63,959 nt of DNA, taken from assembly GCF_019930045.1 (NCBI RefSeq), contig NZ_JAHZQQ010000005.1, forward strand, positions 1 through 63,959, given 5' to 3'. Shown here piece after piece: positions 26,879-34,959 of this stretch (position 1 is its first letter; each line of letters opens with the position of its first letter). Both the position numbers and the translations under genes were made by a program. The stretch comes from Streptococcus australis (GTDB taxonomy: Bacteria; Bacillota; Bacilli; Lactobacillales; Streptococcaceae). The notes under the pieces are model-generated. The model saw only the letters and a program-made list of their open reading frames with translations. It made no database searches and was not told the DNA's origin.

Positions 26879-28414
26879 CTATAACATTGGTGCAAACAAC
26901 TGCATAATCTCTTTGATCAAATGCTGGTACCAGGTAATCCGGAAAGTGTCTAGCTTGATTTGCTGAGATACAGAGAAAATCTCTCCAAAGTCCGCTCGGA
27001 TCTTGGTCAATTCTGGACTTCGATACATCCAGACAGCATTCTCATAGTGGTGTACTAGGCTCCGATAGTCAAAGTTGATGGTCCCGACTACTGCGACTTC
27101 ATCGTCGGCCAATACTTGCTTGCTATGGATAAAGCCTGGAGTGTATTCATAGATTTTCACCCCTGCTTCCATGAGGTCTGGATAAGCCCCTCGTGTAACG
27201 ATTTGGATCAGTTTTTTATCTGGAATGAAAGGAGTCACGATGCGTACATCGACCCCTCGTAGAGCCGCATTTCGAATATCTTCTGTCAAATCATAATCAA
27301 TGATTAGATAAGGGGTCGTAATGTAGACATAATCCGTCGCCTGATTGATGATATTCTGATAAACAGACTTACCAACTTGGGACTTGTAGATGGGTTTAGG
27401 GCCGCTACCAAAGGGAATATAGAAGCCTTCACCCTCTACCGCTTGGTTTTCCATATGGTATTTATCAAAATCTTCAATTTCCCCCTGGTTGATGTACCAG
27501 TTCATGAGAAAGAGCCGCGTCAAGGCCTTAACCGCTCGACCATCTAAGCGCACTGCACTATCCTTCCAATGACCGAAGCGCTCTATCTGATTGATATACT
27601 CATCCGCTAGGTTAACCCCACCTGTATAGCCAATCTGACCATCAATGACCAAGATCTTGCGGTGGTCTCGATTGTTATAAGCCACCGTCAATCGTGGCAC
27701 CACCTTGTTGAACTTATGGGCGTCAATGCCTAATTTTCGCAAGCGTCTGGTGTAGTTCCCCTTCAGGGTCGCCATACAGCCGATATCATCGTAGAGCAAT
27801 TTCACCTCTACCCCTTCTTTAACCTTTTCAAGTAGGATATCTAGGATACTATTCCACATCAGGCCTTCCTCGATGATGTAGAATTCGAGAAAGATAAATT
27901 TCTTAGCTGAGCGCAAATCCTCCAACAATTGCGGGAGCATCTGATCCCCTAGCGGGAAGAAAGTCGAAGCCGTCCCGTTGTACAGGTCTGCATTGTGGTC
28001 CATGGATAGAATAGACTTGACCATCCCATAGACGCTCTTACTCTCTTCTTTCAACTGGAGGCGAAGCTCGTGGCTATTATCCTCACGGAAATTCATGGAT
28101 TCCATATTTTCCAACTGGACCATTTCTTTTTTGGACAGACGCCGCTCCCCAAACATGAGGTAAAGAAGGGAACCAAAAACGGGGATGACGGCAATTAAGA
28201 GCCAGGTCACCTTGCTCTCTGGAGGCATATTCCGGTTAACAATCGCCAAAATGGTCGAGATATACAAGAGGACCATGATGGTGACAGACATCCAATTGGG
28301 GAACCATTCATTTAGCCAAAAGAAGGCTGCAAAGGACAACCAGAGTTCAAACCCCATAAAGAGGATACTGAACCCATATTTGGACATTAACAATCGAATT
28401 TTTCGAAAACTCAC
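26879..28414 (-). CDS. cls: Cardiolipin synthase
   Basis: A 511-residue phospholipase-D-superfamily enzyme making cardiolipin from phosphatidylglycerol. Two N-terminal membrane segments (about 12-32 and 38-55) precede a third near 65-88. Two HKD motifs are present: HRKILVIDGQIGYTGG (near 250) and HSKQVLADDEVAVVGT (near 432). The length is normal. It starts at GTG with AAGGAG seven bases upstream. It lies downstream of folC and a lipoprotein gene, the same neighbourhood I recall in pneumococcus. Confidence 0.95.
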   Translation of the reverse strand: MSFRKIRLLMSKYGFSILFMGFELWLSFAAFFWLNEWFPNWMSVTIMVLLYISTILAIVNRNMPPESKVTWLLIAVIPVFGSLLYLMFGERRLSKKEMVQLENMESMNFREDNSHELRLQLKEESKSVYGMVKSILSMDHNADLYNGTASTFFPLGDQMLPQLLEDLRSAKKFIFLEFYIIEEGLMWNSILDILLEKVKEGVEVKLLYDDIGCMATLKGNYTRRLRKLGIDAHKFNKVVPRLTVAYNNRDHRKILVIDGQIGYTGGVNLADEYINQIERFGHWKDSAVRLDGRAVKALTRLFLMNWYINQGEIEDFDKYHMENQAVEGEGFYIPFGSGPKPIYKSQVGKSVYQNIINQATDYVYITTPYLIIDYDLTEDIRNAALRGVDVRIVTPFIPDKKLIQIVTRGAYPDLMEAGVKIYEYTPGFIHSKQVLADDEVAVVGTINFDYRSLVHHYENAVWMYRSPELTKIRADFGEIFSVSQQIKLDTFRITWYQHLIKEIMQLFAPML

Positions 28415-28485
28415 CCTCGTTCTCCTTCTTTTCTAATCCCTACTAGTATACCAGTTCTAAGAAGGGAGCGCAAACCCGATAAAAT

Positions 28486-28666
28486 GAAAAAAAGGCTGGG
28501 ACAAAAGTCCTAGCCTCTCAATTGTCTTTGGATTATCGAGCAAGACGCAGTGGTTGAGTGGGCTCTACCACGCTGATTTCATCAGCTTTCACAGCCCTAC
28601 CCAACTATGCGGAGGTGGGACGACGAAATCGAATTCTAACGAATTACCAATTTCTGTCCCACTCTC
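28486..28666 (-). repeat. Fold-back intergenic element, copy A, ending in a terminator
   Basis: A non-coding element of about 174 bp (28493-28666) plus a T-run at 28493-28486. Ends are inverted: TGGGACA at one end and TGTCCCA at the other. It folds into three hairpins in the sense of the upstream lipoprotein gene. These are GTGGGAC.../GTCCCAC; a long arm around GCTGAT/ATCAGC; and a final GGCTAGGAC-TTTTGTCCCAGCC terminator stem followed by seven T. It begins about 12 bases past the lipoprotein stop. A second copy, differing at five positions, lies at 47666-47840. Confidence 0.85.
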
Positions 28667-28678
28667 ACTTCTGCTATT

Positions 28679-29143
28679 TTATTGCTTGGTCAAAACAATC
28701 GTATCATCATCATAGAGCTCTTGGTCAAAGTCTTCCAGAGTCAATTGTTGCCCCTCTAGTCGATAGCGGTAGGCATCATCTCCAATGATAATCGACTGGT
28801 TGGCAGCATCTAGTTTCACTGGCTTGATTTCTTGTTCTCCGTCAGGCTCCACAGCTGTCCAAGTTCCTGTATTTCCTGTGACAACTAAGGTAATCTGGTC
28901 CGCTTCATCTACCCCTTTGTAGGTTCCATCAATATTACCTTGAGTCACTTGAGTGTTTGTAGTATTTAAACTAGATGAATTTGAGCTTCCATCAGAAGAA
29001 CTTCCTTGTGTATTTGTTGTCTTTGCTTCGGAATCAGTCACCTGAATATTAGACTGTGAAGAAGATGGTGTTTGCTGATTCGAACACGCTCCAAGTAGGA
29101 GGACTGTAGCTGTTGCCAATAAAGCAGTCACTTTCTTTGCCAT
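28679..29143 (-). CDS. Small Ser/Thr-rich lipoprotein
   Basis: A 154-residue lipoprotein: lipobox LLLGAC with Cys20, followed by a Ser/Thr/Asn/Gln-rich spacer to about 75. A compact C-terminal beta-rich domain (about 78-150) has IDGTYKGVDEADQITLVV and TLEDFDQELYDDDTIVL. The domain looks like a small lipocalin-like binding fold, but that is inference. It lies between folC and cls. Function unknown. Confidence 0.85.
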   Translation of the reverse strand: MAKKVTALLATATVLLLGACSNQQTPSSSQSNIQVTDSEAKTTNTQGSSSDGSSNSSSLNTTNTQVTQGNIDGTYKGVDEADQITLVVTGNTGTWTAVEPDGEQEIKPVKLDAANQSIIIGDDAYRYRLEGQQLTLEDFDQELYDDDTIVLTKQ

Positions 29144-29205
29144 TGATGGTCTCCTTTCGCGCCAACCTTTTAAGGGACTTCCCCGTTTATTTGTGGCTCA
29201 CCTTT

Positions 29206-29234
29206 AGTATACGATAGAATCTGTTTTTGGTCAA
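29206..29234 (-). promoter_or_regulatory. Promoter of the small lipoprotein gene
   Basis: Minus-strand TTGACC (29234-29229), 17-bp spacer, TATACT (29211-29206). This near-consensus promoter means the lipoprotein can be expressed independently of folC. Confidence 0.75.
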
Positions 29235-29264
29235 TCTTTATGATTGAGCGTTGAATACCATCGC

Positions 29265-30512
29265 CTATAAAGGGTTCTTTCCTTGCTCCAATAGATAAGC
29301 GCGAACTTCCGAAATAAAGTAAAGAGAACCGGTGACAAAGAGCACCTCTTGACCATCTTGTCGGCTATAAAAATCTTGCAAATAATTTCTGAAATCTGCT
29401 ACATAAGGATAACCTAAGCCATCCGCCTCTTGGACCACTTCCCCATAAGCAAAGGTCGTCACCGTCAAGTCCGCCTCCGGCAAGTCGCTTACAAAGATCT
29501 CCAACATCCCTTGGTAATCCTTGCGTTTTAAAGCACCAAAAAGGATCTTCACGCGCTTATCTGAAAAGGTACGGGCATATTCGACCAAGCGATGGATGGC
29601 ATGGGGGTTATGAGCGCCATCTAGATAGACGCCCTGGTCAAAATTCTCCAGACGTCCCGGCCAGCTAGTCGCTTGCAAAGCCTCCCGAACACCGTTTTCA
29701 TCGACCGCCAGACCTCTCTGCTCCATGAAGAGGAGAAAGGCTTCAAGAGCCACCGCAGCATTCTCTTCCTGATAAGCTCCATTGAGCCCAATTTTCAGTG
29801 AGTCAAACCGATGGTGCGCATCTTGAAAGACGCCCTTTATCAGTTGGAAATCTTCTCCATAGCGAGCCAGTGGACAGCCTATTGCCTGGACCTTTTCTAT
29901 GCAGACTTGCTCAGCCTCTTTAGCCAGTGGACCGATAACAGCCGGCTTCCCGGCTTTAAAGATTCCAGCTTTTTGCCTAGCAATGGCCTCTAGGCTTCCT
30001 CCCAAGGTCTCCTGATGATCCAGCCCTACTGAGGTGATCACTGCTACCTCTCCTGTGATGACATTGGTCGTATCAAGGAGGCCTCCGATCCCAACCTCGA
30101 TCAAGGCCAGGTCTACTTTTTGTTCATGGAAATACAAAAAGGCCAAGAGGGTGATGATCTCAAAGTAAGAGAGTTGGTCGTGGGTCTCGAGAAGCTGAGA
30201 CTCCATCGCTTGGATGCTCTGACCCAAGCGAATCAGATCTTGATCCGAAATTGGTTGCCCATTGATACAAATCCGATCATGCATACTAACGATATGTGGA
30301 GAAGTAAAGGTCCCTACTTTCAGACCATGCTGTTGGAATAGTTGGCGCATAAACGCAATGGTTGAGCCCTTCCCGTTAGTCCCCGTCACATGGATCATCG
30401 GAACAGCTTCATGAGGATCCCCTAAGAGCTTTACAGCCTGTTGCATCCGCCCCAAGCCTGAACGAAAATTGAGTCCAATTCGGCTATTCATCCATTCTTC
30501 AATTTGATTCAT
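29265..30512 (-). CDS. folC: Folylpolyglutamate synthase / dihydrofolate synthase
   Basis: A 415-residue Mur-ligase-family enzyme that adds glutamate to folates, retaining them in the cell. The ATP P-loop MIHVTGTNGKGSTIAF (about 40-55) is diagnostic. SYFEIITLLAFLYF and VGIGGLLDTTNVI give the folate/Mg site, and LDGAHNPHA the C-terminal domain. Start has AGGAG eight bases upstream. Its leader contains an intrinsic terminator and a repeated hairpin array, so attenuation is possible. Confidence 0.95.
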   Translation of the reverse strand: MNQIEEWMNSRIGLNFRSGLGRMQQAVKLLGDPHEAVPMIHVTGTNGKGSTIAFMRQLFQQHGLKVGTFTSPHIVSMHDRICINGQPISDQDLIRLGQSIQAMESQLLETHDQLSYFEIITLLAFLYFHEQKVDLALIEVGIGGLLDTTNVITGEVAVITSVGLDHQETLGGSLEAIARQKAGIFKAGKPAVIGPLAKEAEQVCIEKVQAIGCPLARYGEDFQLIKGVFQDAHHRFDSLKIGLNGAYQEENAAVALEAFLLFMEQRGLAVDENGVREALQATSWPGRLENFDQGVYLDGAHNPHAIHRLVEYARTFSDKRVKILFGALKRKDYQGMLEIFVSDLPEADLTVTTFAYGEVVQEADGLGYPYVADFRNYLQDFYSRQDGQEVLFVTGSLYFISEVRAYLLEQGKNPL

Positions 30513-30523
30513 TTCTTTCTCCT

Positions 30524-30564
30524 AAAAGAAAAGAGCGATCAAGCCTTCTTGCTGGCTCACGCTC
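30524..30564 (-). terminator. Intrinsic terminator immediately upstream of the folC ribosome binding site
   Basis: Minus strand: GAGCG-TGA-GCC, 8-nt loop, GGC-TTGAT-CGCTC, then TTTTCTTTT. The T-run runs straight into the AGGAG of folC. It either ends the ireB-ruvX-DUF1292 transcript or serves as an attenuator for folC. Confidence 0.75.
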
Positions 30565-30611
30565 TGCTATTTCTTTGGTTTCTTATTTCACTTCCAATAT
30601 TTTTAAAAGCT

Positions 30612-30790
30612 GGGCTAAAAACATCCACTGGATGTTTCAACTCTTTCTAGTTTCTAGGAGTTGAGGTGATACAGTCTCCCAGACTTACTTGCGGTTTTCA
30701 TTTCCAGCGCAAGGCTAAAAACGTCCCCCGGACTTCCTGCTTTTTCTTGTTTCTTGAAGCAGGGCTAAAAACATCCACTGGATGTTTTTA
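30612..30790 (-). repeat. Tandem array of alternating hairpins
   Basis: An array of about 180 bp with a period of roughly 47-52 bases, between DUF1292 and folC. Two kinds of hairpin alternate. Type 1 has stems CATCCA/TGGATG (30619-30637 and 30767-30787), AGTCT/AGACT (30673-30685) and GTCC/GGAC (about 30723-30733); three of the four are flanked by GGCTAAAAAC. Type 2 has stems CAACTC/GAGTTG (30639-30664), CTTGCG/CGCAAG (30688-30713) and CCTGCTT/AAGCAGG (30736-30763), each closing a 14-nt pyrimidine-rich loop of similar sequence. Stems differ between units but stay paired. There is no open reading frame. Confidence 0.8.
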
Positions 30791-31099
30791 CTCCTCCATA
30801 AAGCTGTTGAAGACTTCTTCAATCATGTTCCATTCATCATCTGAATCTTCTGGGATTGGTTGAAGGTCGCCTTCTGTTCCGTCTTCGTTTTCAGTAAATG
30901 AGTAAGCTTGGATTTCTACTTCACCGTTTTCATCTTCTTCTGCATTTGCAGGAATCAAAAGAACATAGTTTTTACCAAATTCTTCTTTTCCATCAATGGT
31001 CAAAAGGATTTCAAACAAGGTTTCGTTTCCTTGCTCATCTACCAATGTAATCAATTCGCGTTCGTCATGGTTGTGGTCATGATCATGATTGTGTGCCAT
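30788..31099 (-). CDS. DUF1292 family protein
   Basis: A 103-residue acidic protein with a His/Asp-rich start ([19 protein letters not shown]), followed by the conserved DUF1292 core ([28 protein letters not shown], given here only as a region at about 29-56). Function is unknown; the N-terminal HDHDHNHD run could bind metal. It lies in the conserved ireB-ruvX-DUF1292 operon. The stop codon overlaps the first hairpin of the downstream array. Confidence 0.9.
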   Translation of the reverse strand: MAHNHDHDHNHDERELITLVDEQGNETLFEILLTIDGKEEFGKNYVLLIPANAEEDENGEVEIQAYSFTENEDGTEGDLQPIPEDSDDEWNMIEEVFNSFMEE

Positions 31100-31116
31100 C
31101 TTATTTCCTCTTTTTT

Positions 31117-31536
31117 CTAAAATTTTCGATCTAAATAATTTTGCAAAATCAACTGGGCAGCCAATTTATCAATTACTTTTTTTCGCTTATTTCGGCTGAT
31201 ATCCGCTTGCTCAATCAGCATACGCTCCGCTGCGACAGTTGTTAATCGCTCATCCTGGTACTCAACTGGCAATCCAAACAAGTCTTCAATTCGCTTGCCA
31301 TAAGCTTGGCTAGCTTCTACTCGCGGTCCACTTGTGTTGTTCATATTCTTGGGTAATCCAACGACAAAGCGGTCCACTTTGTATTCTTTGACCAACTCAG
31401 CAAGGCGGTCAAGACCAAACTCTCCTTTGTCCTCATTAATCTGAATAATCTCCAGACCTTGAGCCGTAAAACCTAACGGATCACTGATAGCCACTCCTAC
31501 TGTCTTAGAGCCAACGTCTAGTCCCATAATTCTCAT
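31117..31536 (-). CDS. ruvX: Putative pre-16S rRNA nuclease / Holliday junction resolvase (YqgF)
   Basis: A 139-residue RNase-H-fold protein. [19 protein letters not shown] carries the first catalytic Asp, [12 protein letters not shown] the central motif, and [12 protein letters not shown] the later acidic residue. It processes the 16S rRNA 5' end in E. coli and was once thought a resolvase. It shares one base with the ireB stop, indicating coupling. Confidence 0.93.
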   Translation of the reverse strand: MRIMGLDVGSKTVGVAISDPLGFTAQGLEIIQINEDKGEFGLDRLAELVKEYKVDRFVVGLPKNMNNTSGPRVEASQAYGKRIEDLFGLPVEYQDERLTTVAAERMLIEQADISRNKRKKVIDKLAAQLILQNYLDRKF

Positions 31537-31802
31537 TAGAGGTCGAGTCCTTGCCCTTTCAAGTAGTAGCGAACCAATTCTTCTACAATTTCATCGCGTT
31601 CGTATTTCCGGATTTGGTTCCGAGCGTTGTTATAACGAGGTACATAAGCAGGATCACCACTGAGTACATAACCAACGATTTGATTGATTGGATTGTAGCC
31701 CTTCTCATCCAAAGATAAGTAGACATCCTTTAATGTATCACTAATTTCTTTACGGTTTGAATCGTCAAGATTAAAACGTACTGTTTCGTCTGTAAATCCC
31801 AC
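31536..31802 (-). CDS. ireB: IreB family regulatory phosphoprotein
   Basis: An 88-residue protein of the UPF0297/IreB family, a substrate of the IreK/StkP-type serine/threonine kinase in enterococci. Core signatures are [32 protein letters not shown] and [18 protein letters not shown]-like residues near the end. I place the start at GTG (31802), with GAGGGTGG upstream. An in-frame ATG at 31829 lies within three bases of the predicted transcript start and has no ribosome binding site. First gene of the operon with ruvX and DUF1292. Confidence 0.93.
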   Translation of the reverse strand: MGFTDETVRFNLDDSNRKEISDTLKDVYLSLDEKGYNPINQIVGYVLSGDPAYVPRYNNARNQIRKYERDEIVEELVRYYLKGQGLDL

Positions 31803-31832
31803 AATACCACCCTCTTTCTTTATATTCATACT

Positions 31833-31861
31833 ATTATATCATAATTTCCATACTTTCTCAA
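31833..31861 (-). promoter_or_regulatory. Promoter of ireB-ruvX-DUF1292
   Basis: Minus-strand TTGAGA (31861-31856), 17-bp spacer ending in TGA, TATAAT (31838-31833). Its predicted start site near 31826 rules out translation from the ATG at 31829. Confidence 0.8.
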
Positions 31862-31943
31862 ACGAAAATTACTGATTTCATGGGCTTTCTTGGACTTTTC
31901 ATCACTTGTTTCCGAAAGCAATCTTCTACAGTTTTCAATGACT

Positions 31944-32495
31944 TTATTTTACTTCTTTAAAACCATTTTTTTCCATGTTTTTGATGAAGAGCGTTGGAGA
32001 ATAGGTCTTGATCATTTTGCAAATTTCTCCCAAGTCTTCGCTGTTTTTAATGTCATCGAAGTCTACTTTATCAGGATCAATCTCAATCTCAGAGATCATT
32101 GCTTCACCTGTCCAATCTGATGTCACGGTGATTCCATCGTAGTCTCTCAATTCATCAATGCCACCTTCACCTTCGTAACCTTCGATCAAGGCTTGTTTGG
32201 CACCTTCTTTATCATCCTCAGCATCGATCAATTTCTTGACTTCATCTTTGAATTCGTCCGACACATGAGTCGCTAGTTTGATAGAAACTTTCTTGTATTT
32301 CTTACCTTGGTAGGATACGGTTACTGTAATTTCCTGTTTGGCTACCTCGTCAGCTTCATTGACATCTCTGTTAATCTTAAAGGTCCGAGTGACGACGCTA
32401 TCTTTCGATAAGGACTTGCCCCCTTTTGATTGAGAATTCCCACAACCTGCCAAGATAAGCAATCCAGCAACGACTAGTAATAGAAATTTTTTCAT
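31944..32495 (-). CDS. Lipoprotein, YehR/DUF1307-like
   Basis: A 183-residue lipoprotein with lipobox LILAGC (Cys18). The domain contains RTFKINRDVNEADEVAKQEI, VTVSYQGKKYKKVSIKLATH and GVTVTSDWTGEAMISEIEID-like strands, and resembles the YehR/DUF1307 group. It is acidic in its C-terminal half. It follows a paralogue by 9 bases, so the two are co-transcribed. Function unknown. Confidence 0.82.
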   Translation of the reverse strand: MKKFLLLVVAGLLILAGCGNSQSKGGKSLSKDSVVTRTFKINRDVNEADEVAKQEITVTVSYQGKKYKKVSIKLATHVSDEFKDEVKKLIDAEDDKEGAKQALIEGYEGEGGIDELRDYDGITVTSDWTGEAMISEIEIDPDKVDFDDIKNSEDLGEICKMIKTYSPTLFIKNMEKNGFKEVK

Positions 32496-32504
32496 GTTTT
32501 CTCC

Positions 32505-33098
32505 TTATTCTTCTTTTGCTCCATTACGGAGTAGATTATTCATATATTCTGTTGGTGTCAACTTCAACAATTCTGCAATATTAGCCGATTTGAAGTACTC
32601 TAACTCAACCGCTTTTTTAGTATCCAACTGGGTGAAATCATAGGTGATGACCGTTTGGTATTCATTTTCATTTGGTACGGTCAGTTCAATGGTAAAGCCT
32701 GGAAGAGTCCGGGCTTGTTTGAGTTGTTCATCCTTGTCCATCGACTCCACCATCAATCGTTGGGCTTCTTCGAGGCCGACCTCTTGAATGGCTTTTTTCA
32801 ATTCATCACTAGCAGGAGTGGTATTGGTCATGACCAATTTTTGTAATTGTTCCCCTTGATAGGTGATGGTCTGCTCTTGGCGAATACCTTTCTCATCTGT
32901 CGGAAGGACAAAATGTTTGGTAAAGACTTGCTGCTCTTCAGCCTTCTCTAACAAATTTCGATTTTCTTTATTGAACGATTCAATTTTAGCACTGTTGGAT
33001 TTTTGAACACTGGAAGAATCGGTTTTCCCATGTTTCTTCTGTCCACAAGCTGTCAGCGTCAGGAGCAAGACTCCGAGACAAATAAGCTTCTTTTTCAT
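32505..33098 (-). CDS. Lipoprotein, YehR/DUF1307-like
   Basis: A 197-residue lipoprotein with lipobox LTLTAC (Cys18) and a Lys/Ser-rich linker. The domain pattern parallels its downstream neighbour (QEQTITYQGEQLQKLVMTNT against VTVSYQGKKYKKVSIKLATH), so the pair looks like an old duplication. It has its own promoter and AAAGGAG ribosome binding site. Function unknown. Confidence 0.82.
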   Translation of the reverse strand: MKKKLICLGVLLLTLTACGQKKHGKTDSSSVQKSNSAKIESFNKENRNLLEKAEEQQVFTKHFVLPTDEKGIRQEQTITYQGEQLQKLVMTNTTPASDELKKAIQEVGLEEAQRLMVESMDKDEQLKQARTLPGFTIELTVPNENEYQTVITYDFTQLDTKKAVELEYFKSANIAELLKLTPTEYMNNLLRNGAKEE

Positions 33099-33147
33099 GT
33101 TTTCTCCTTTGATAAGCTTCTATAAAAGGGATTTTCCCCACAGAAGT

Positions 33148-33156
33148 ATTGTACCA
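33148..33156 (-). promoter_or_regulatory. Promoter of the paired lipoprotein genes
   Basis: Minus-strand TGGTACAAT, an extended -10 with hexamer 33153-33148, about 45 bases before the first lipoprotein start. Confidence 0.5.
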
Positions 33157-33220
33157 TAGAATGCCCAGCAAAAACATTCTTACAACCATTTTTTCGTGGA
33201 TTCTTTGGCCAGATACAAAA

Positions 33221-33249
33221 GAAAAAGTCGAGATCTTGACATCTCGACT
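33221..33249 (-). terminator. Terminator of spxA
   Basis: AGTCGAGAT / ATCTCGACT stem of 9 bp with a 6-nt loop, followed by TTTTTC on the minus strand. Confidence 0.9.
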
Positions 33250-33282
33250 CTTCTCAGTAGCTCAATGTTTGGCTACTTGTTC

Positions 33283-33681
33283 TTATAAGGCTGCTCTTAA
33301 GCGAGCCTCTGCATTTTCAACATTTCGTACAGAGCGTGGTAAAAAGGCCCGAATATCATCTTCCTTATAACCAACTTGAAGTCGCTTGTTATCCACTAGG
33401 ATAGGACTTTTCAAGATCCGTGGTGTTTCTAAGATGATATCGATGACTTCATTCATGCTGAGATCTTCAATATCGACACCTAGATTCTTAGCGTATCGGT
33501 TTTTTGAAGAAACGATACTTGCAATGCCATTTTCTGTTTTGGTCAAAATATCGAGTAATTCTTCTTTTGTAATCCCTTCTTTACCAAGGTTTTGTTCTTT
33601 ATAGATCAACTGATGAGCATTTAGCCAAGTTTTGGCTTTTTTACAACTCGTGCAACTTGAAACTGTGTAAATTTTAATCAT
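33283..33681 (-). CDS. spxA: Spx/ArsC-family transcriptional regulator
   Basis: A 132-residue thioredoxin-fold regulator that binds the RNA polymerase alpha C-terminal domain. The redox CxxC is in SSCTSCKKAKTWL (Cys10/Cys13), and the RPIL-like core is TPRILKSPILVD. Spx controls thiol stress and, in streptococci, influences competence and virulence. The start is set at MIKIYTV, eight bases after AAGGAG; an upstream in-frame extension has no support. It is directly downstream of recA but has its own promoter. Confidence 0.93.
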   Translation of the reverse strand: MIKIYTVSSCTSCKKAKTWLNAHQLIYKEQNLGKEGITKEELLDILTKTENGIASIVSSKNRYAKNLGVDIEDLSMNEVIDIILETPRILKSPILVDNKRLQVGYKEDDIRAFLPRSVRNVENAEARLRAAL

Positions 33682-33722
33682 GCATGCACTCCTTTCGCCA
33701 CACGATAATAACATTGTAGTAT

Positions 33723-33731
33723 ATTATACCA
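33723..33731 (-). promoter_or_regulatory. Promoter of spxA
   Basis: Minus-strand TGGTATAAT, perfect extended -10, hexamer 33728-33723. It lies between recA and spxA, where no clear recA terminator is visible. Confidence 0.6.
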
Positions 33732-33769
33732 TAAAAACCATCAGTCTTTCGACCTATTTTGAAAAAAAA

Positions 33770-34912
33770 TTACTCTTCAATCTCAATGGCATCATCAAGA
33801 TCTAGTGTTACTTCTTCAACAAGTGGGCTTTCAGCTACTTCATCTTGTGCAACTACAGCAGTGTCATCATCAATCAAACCGAAGCGCACGCGCACTTGGT
33901 GGTCAATCTCATCAAAAATTTCTGGATGGTCTGCCAAGTACTTCTTAGCATTTTCAGAACCTTGGCCAATCTTCTCACCGTTATAAGAAAACCAAGCACC
34001 AGCTTTTTGGATCAAATCAAGATCTGTCGCAATTTTTAGCAATTCACCTGTACGTGAAATTCCTTCCCCGTACATGATTTCAACCATGGCTTCTTTGAAC
34101 GGTGGGGCTACCTTGTTCTTCACAACCTTGATCTTGGTTTCCTTACCAACGTTGGTATCTTTTTGGTCCCCAGTACCCTTGATTTGAGTATTTCCACGGA
34201 CATCTAGACGAACAGAAGCGTAGAATTTAAGGGCACGACCACCAGGTGTGGTTTCTGGATTCCCAAACATGACCCCAACTTTTTCACGCAATTGGTTGAT
34301 AAAGATAGCAATGGTCTTGGTCTTGTTGATCGAAGCTCCGAGCTTACGCATAGCCTGGCTCATCATCCGAGCTTGCAAACCAACGTGGCTATCACCGATA
34401 TCACCATCGATTTCTGCGCGTGGGACCAAGGCAGCAACAGAGTCGATAACGACCAAGTCAACGGCACCAGAGTCAATCAATTTACCCGCAATTTCAAGTC
34501 CTTGTTCTCCTGAGTCTGGTTGAGACAAGAGGAGTTCATCAATATTAACCCCAAGAGCTGCAGCATAAGATGGGTCCAAAGCGTGCTCGGCATCGATGAA
34601 GGCAGCAATGCCTCCTTCTTTCTGTGCTTGCGCTACTGCATGGAGGGCAACGGTTGTTTTACCTGATGATTCTGGACCATAGATTTCGATGATCCGACCT
34701 TTTGGATAACCACCAGCACCCAAGGCAATATCAAGAGCCAAGGAACCAGAGCTCATGACTTGAACTTTTTGCTCTGCGCGTTCGCCCAGACGCATGATGG
34801 ATCCTTTACCAAAGTCTTTTTCAATCAACTTTAGGGCATCATTGAGCGCTTTTTCACGCTCATCTCCAAATTTCTTAGAGATATCATCTAATTTTTTCTG
34901 TTTTTTCGCCAT
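33770..34912 (-). CDS. recA: Recombinase RecA
   Basis: A 380-residue RecA: Walker [10 protein letters not shown] near 72, DNA-binding loops around [20 protein letters not shown] (about 205-225), and an acidic C-terminal tail ending DDAIEIEE. It catalyses strand exchange in repair and in natural transformation. It is downstream of cinA, 47 bases apart, and co-transcribed with it from the competence promoter in streptococci. Confidence 0.98.
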   Translation of the reverse strand: MAKKQKKLDDISKKFGDEREKALNDALKLIEKDFGKGSIMRLGERAEQKVQVMSSGSLALDIALGAGGYPKGRIIEIYGPESSGKTTVALHAVAQAQKEGGIAAFIDAEHALDPSYAAALGVNIDELLLSQPDSGEQGLEIAGKLIDSGAVDLVVIDSVAALVPRAEIDGDIGDSHVGLQARMMSQAMRKLGASINKTKTIAIFINQLREKVGVMFGNPETTPGGRALKFYASVRLDVRGNTQIKGTGDQKDTNVGKETKIKVVKNKVAPPFKEAMVEIMYGEGISRTGELLKIATDLDLIQKAGAWFSYNGEKIGQGSENAKKYLADHPEIFDEIDHQVRVRFGLIDDDTAVVAQDEVAESPLVEEVTLDLDDAIEIEE

Positions 34913-34959
34913 TCTTTTCTCCTATATTCAAAGCGTAATGCTATACAAGCTTCTTATCA

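Noticed and set aside
30612-30790. Possible CRISPR array
   Set aside because: Repeats are hairpin-forming and diverged, the between-repeat parts are themselves related hairpins rather than unique spacers, and no cas gene is near.
30513-30790. Tetrahydrofolate riboswitch before folC
   Set aside because: I could not place the conserved THF-riboswitch core in this leader; the region is made of repeated simple hairpins.
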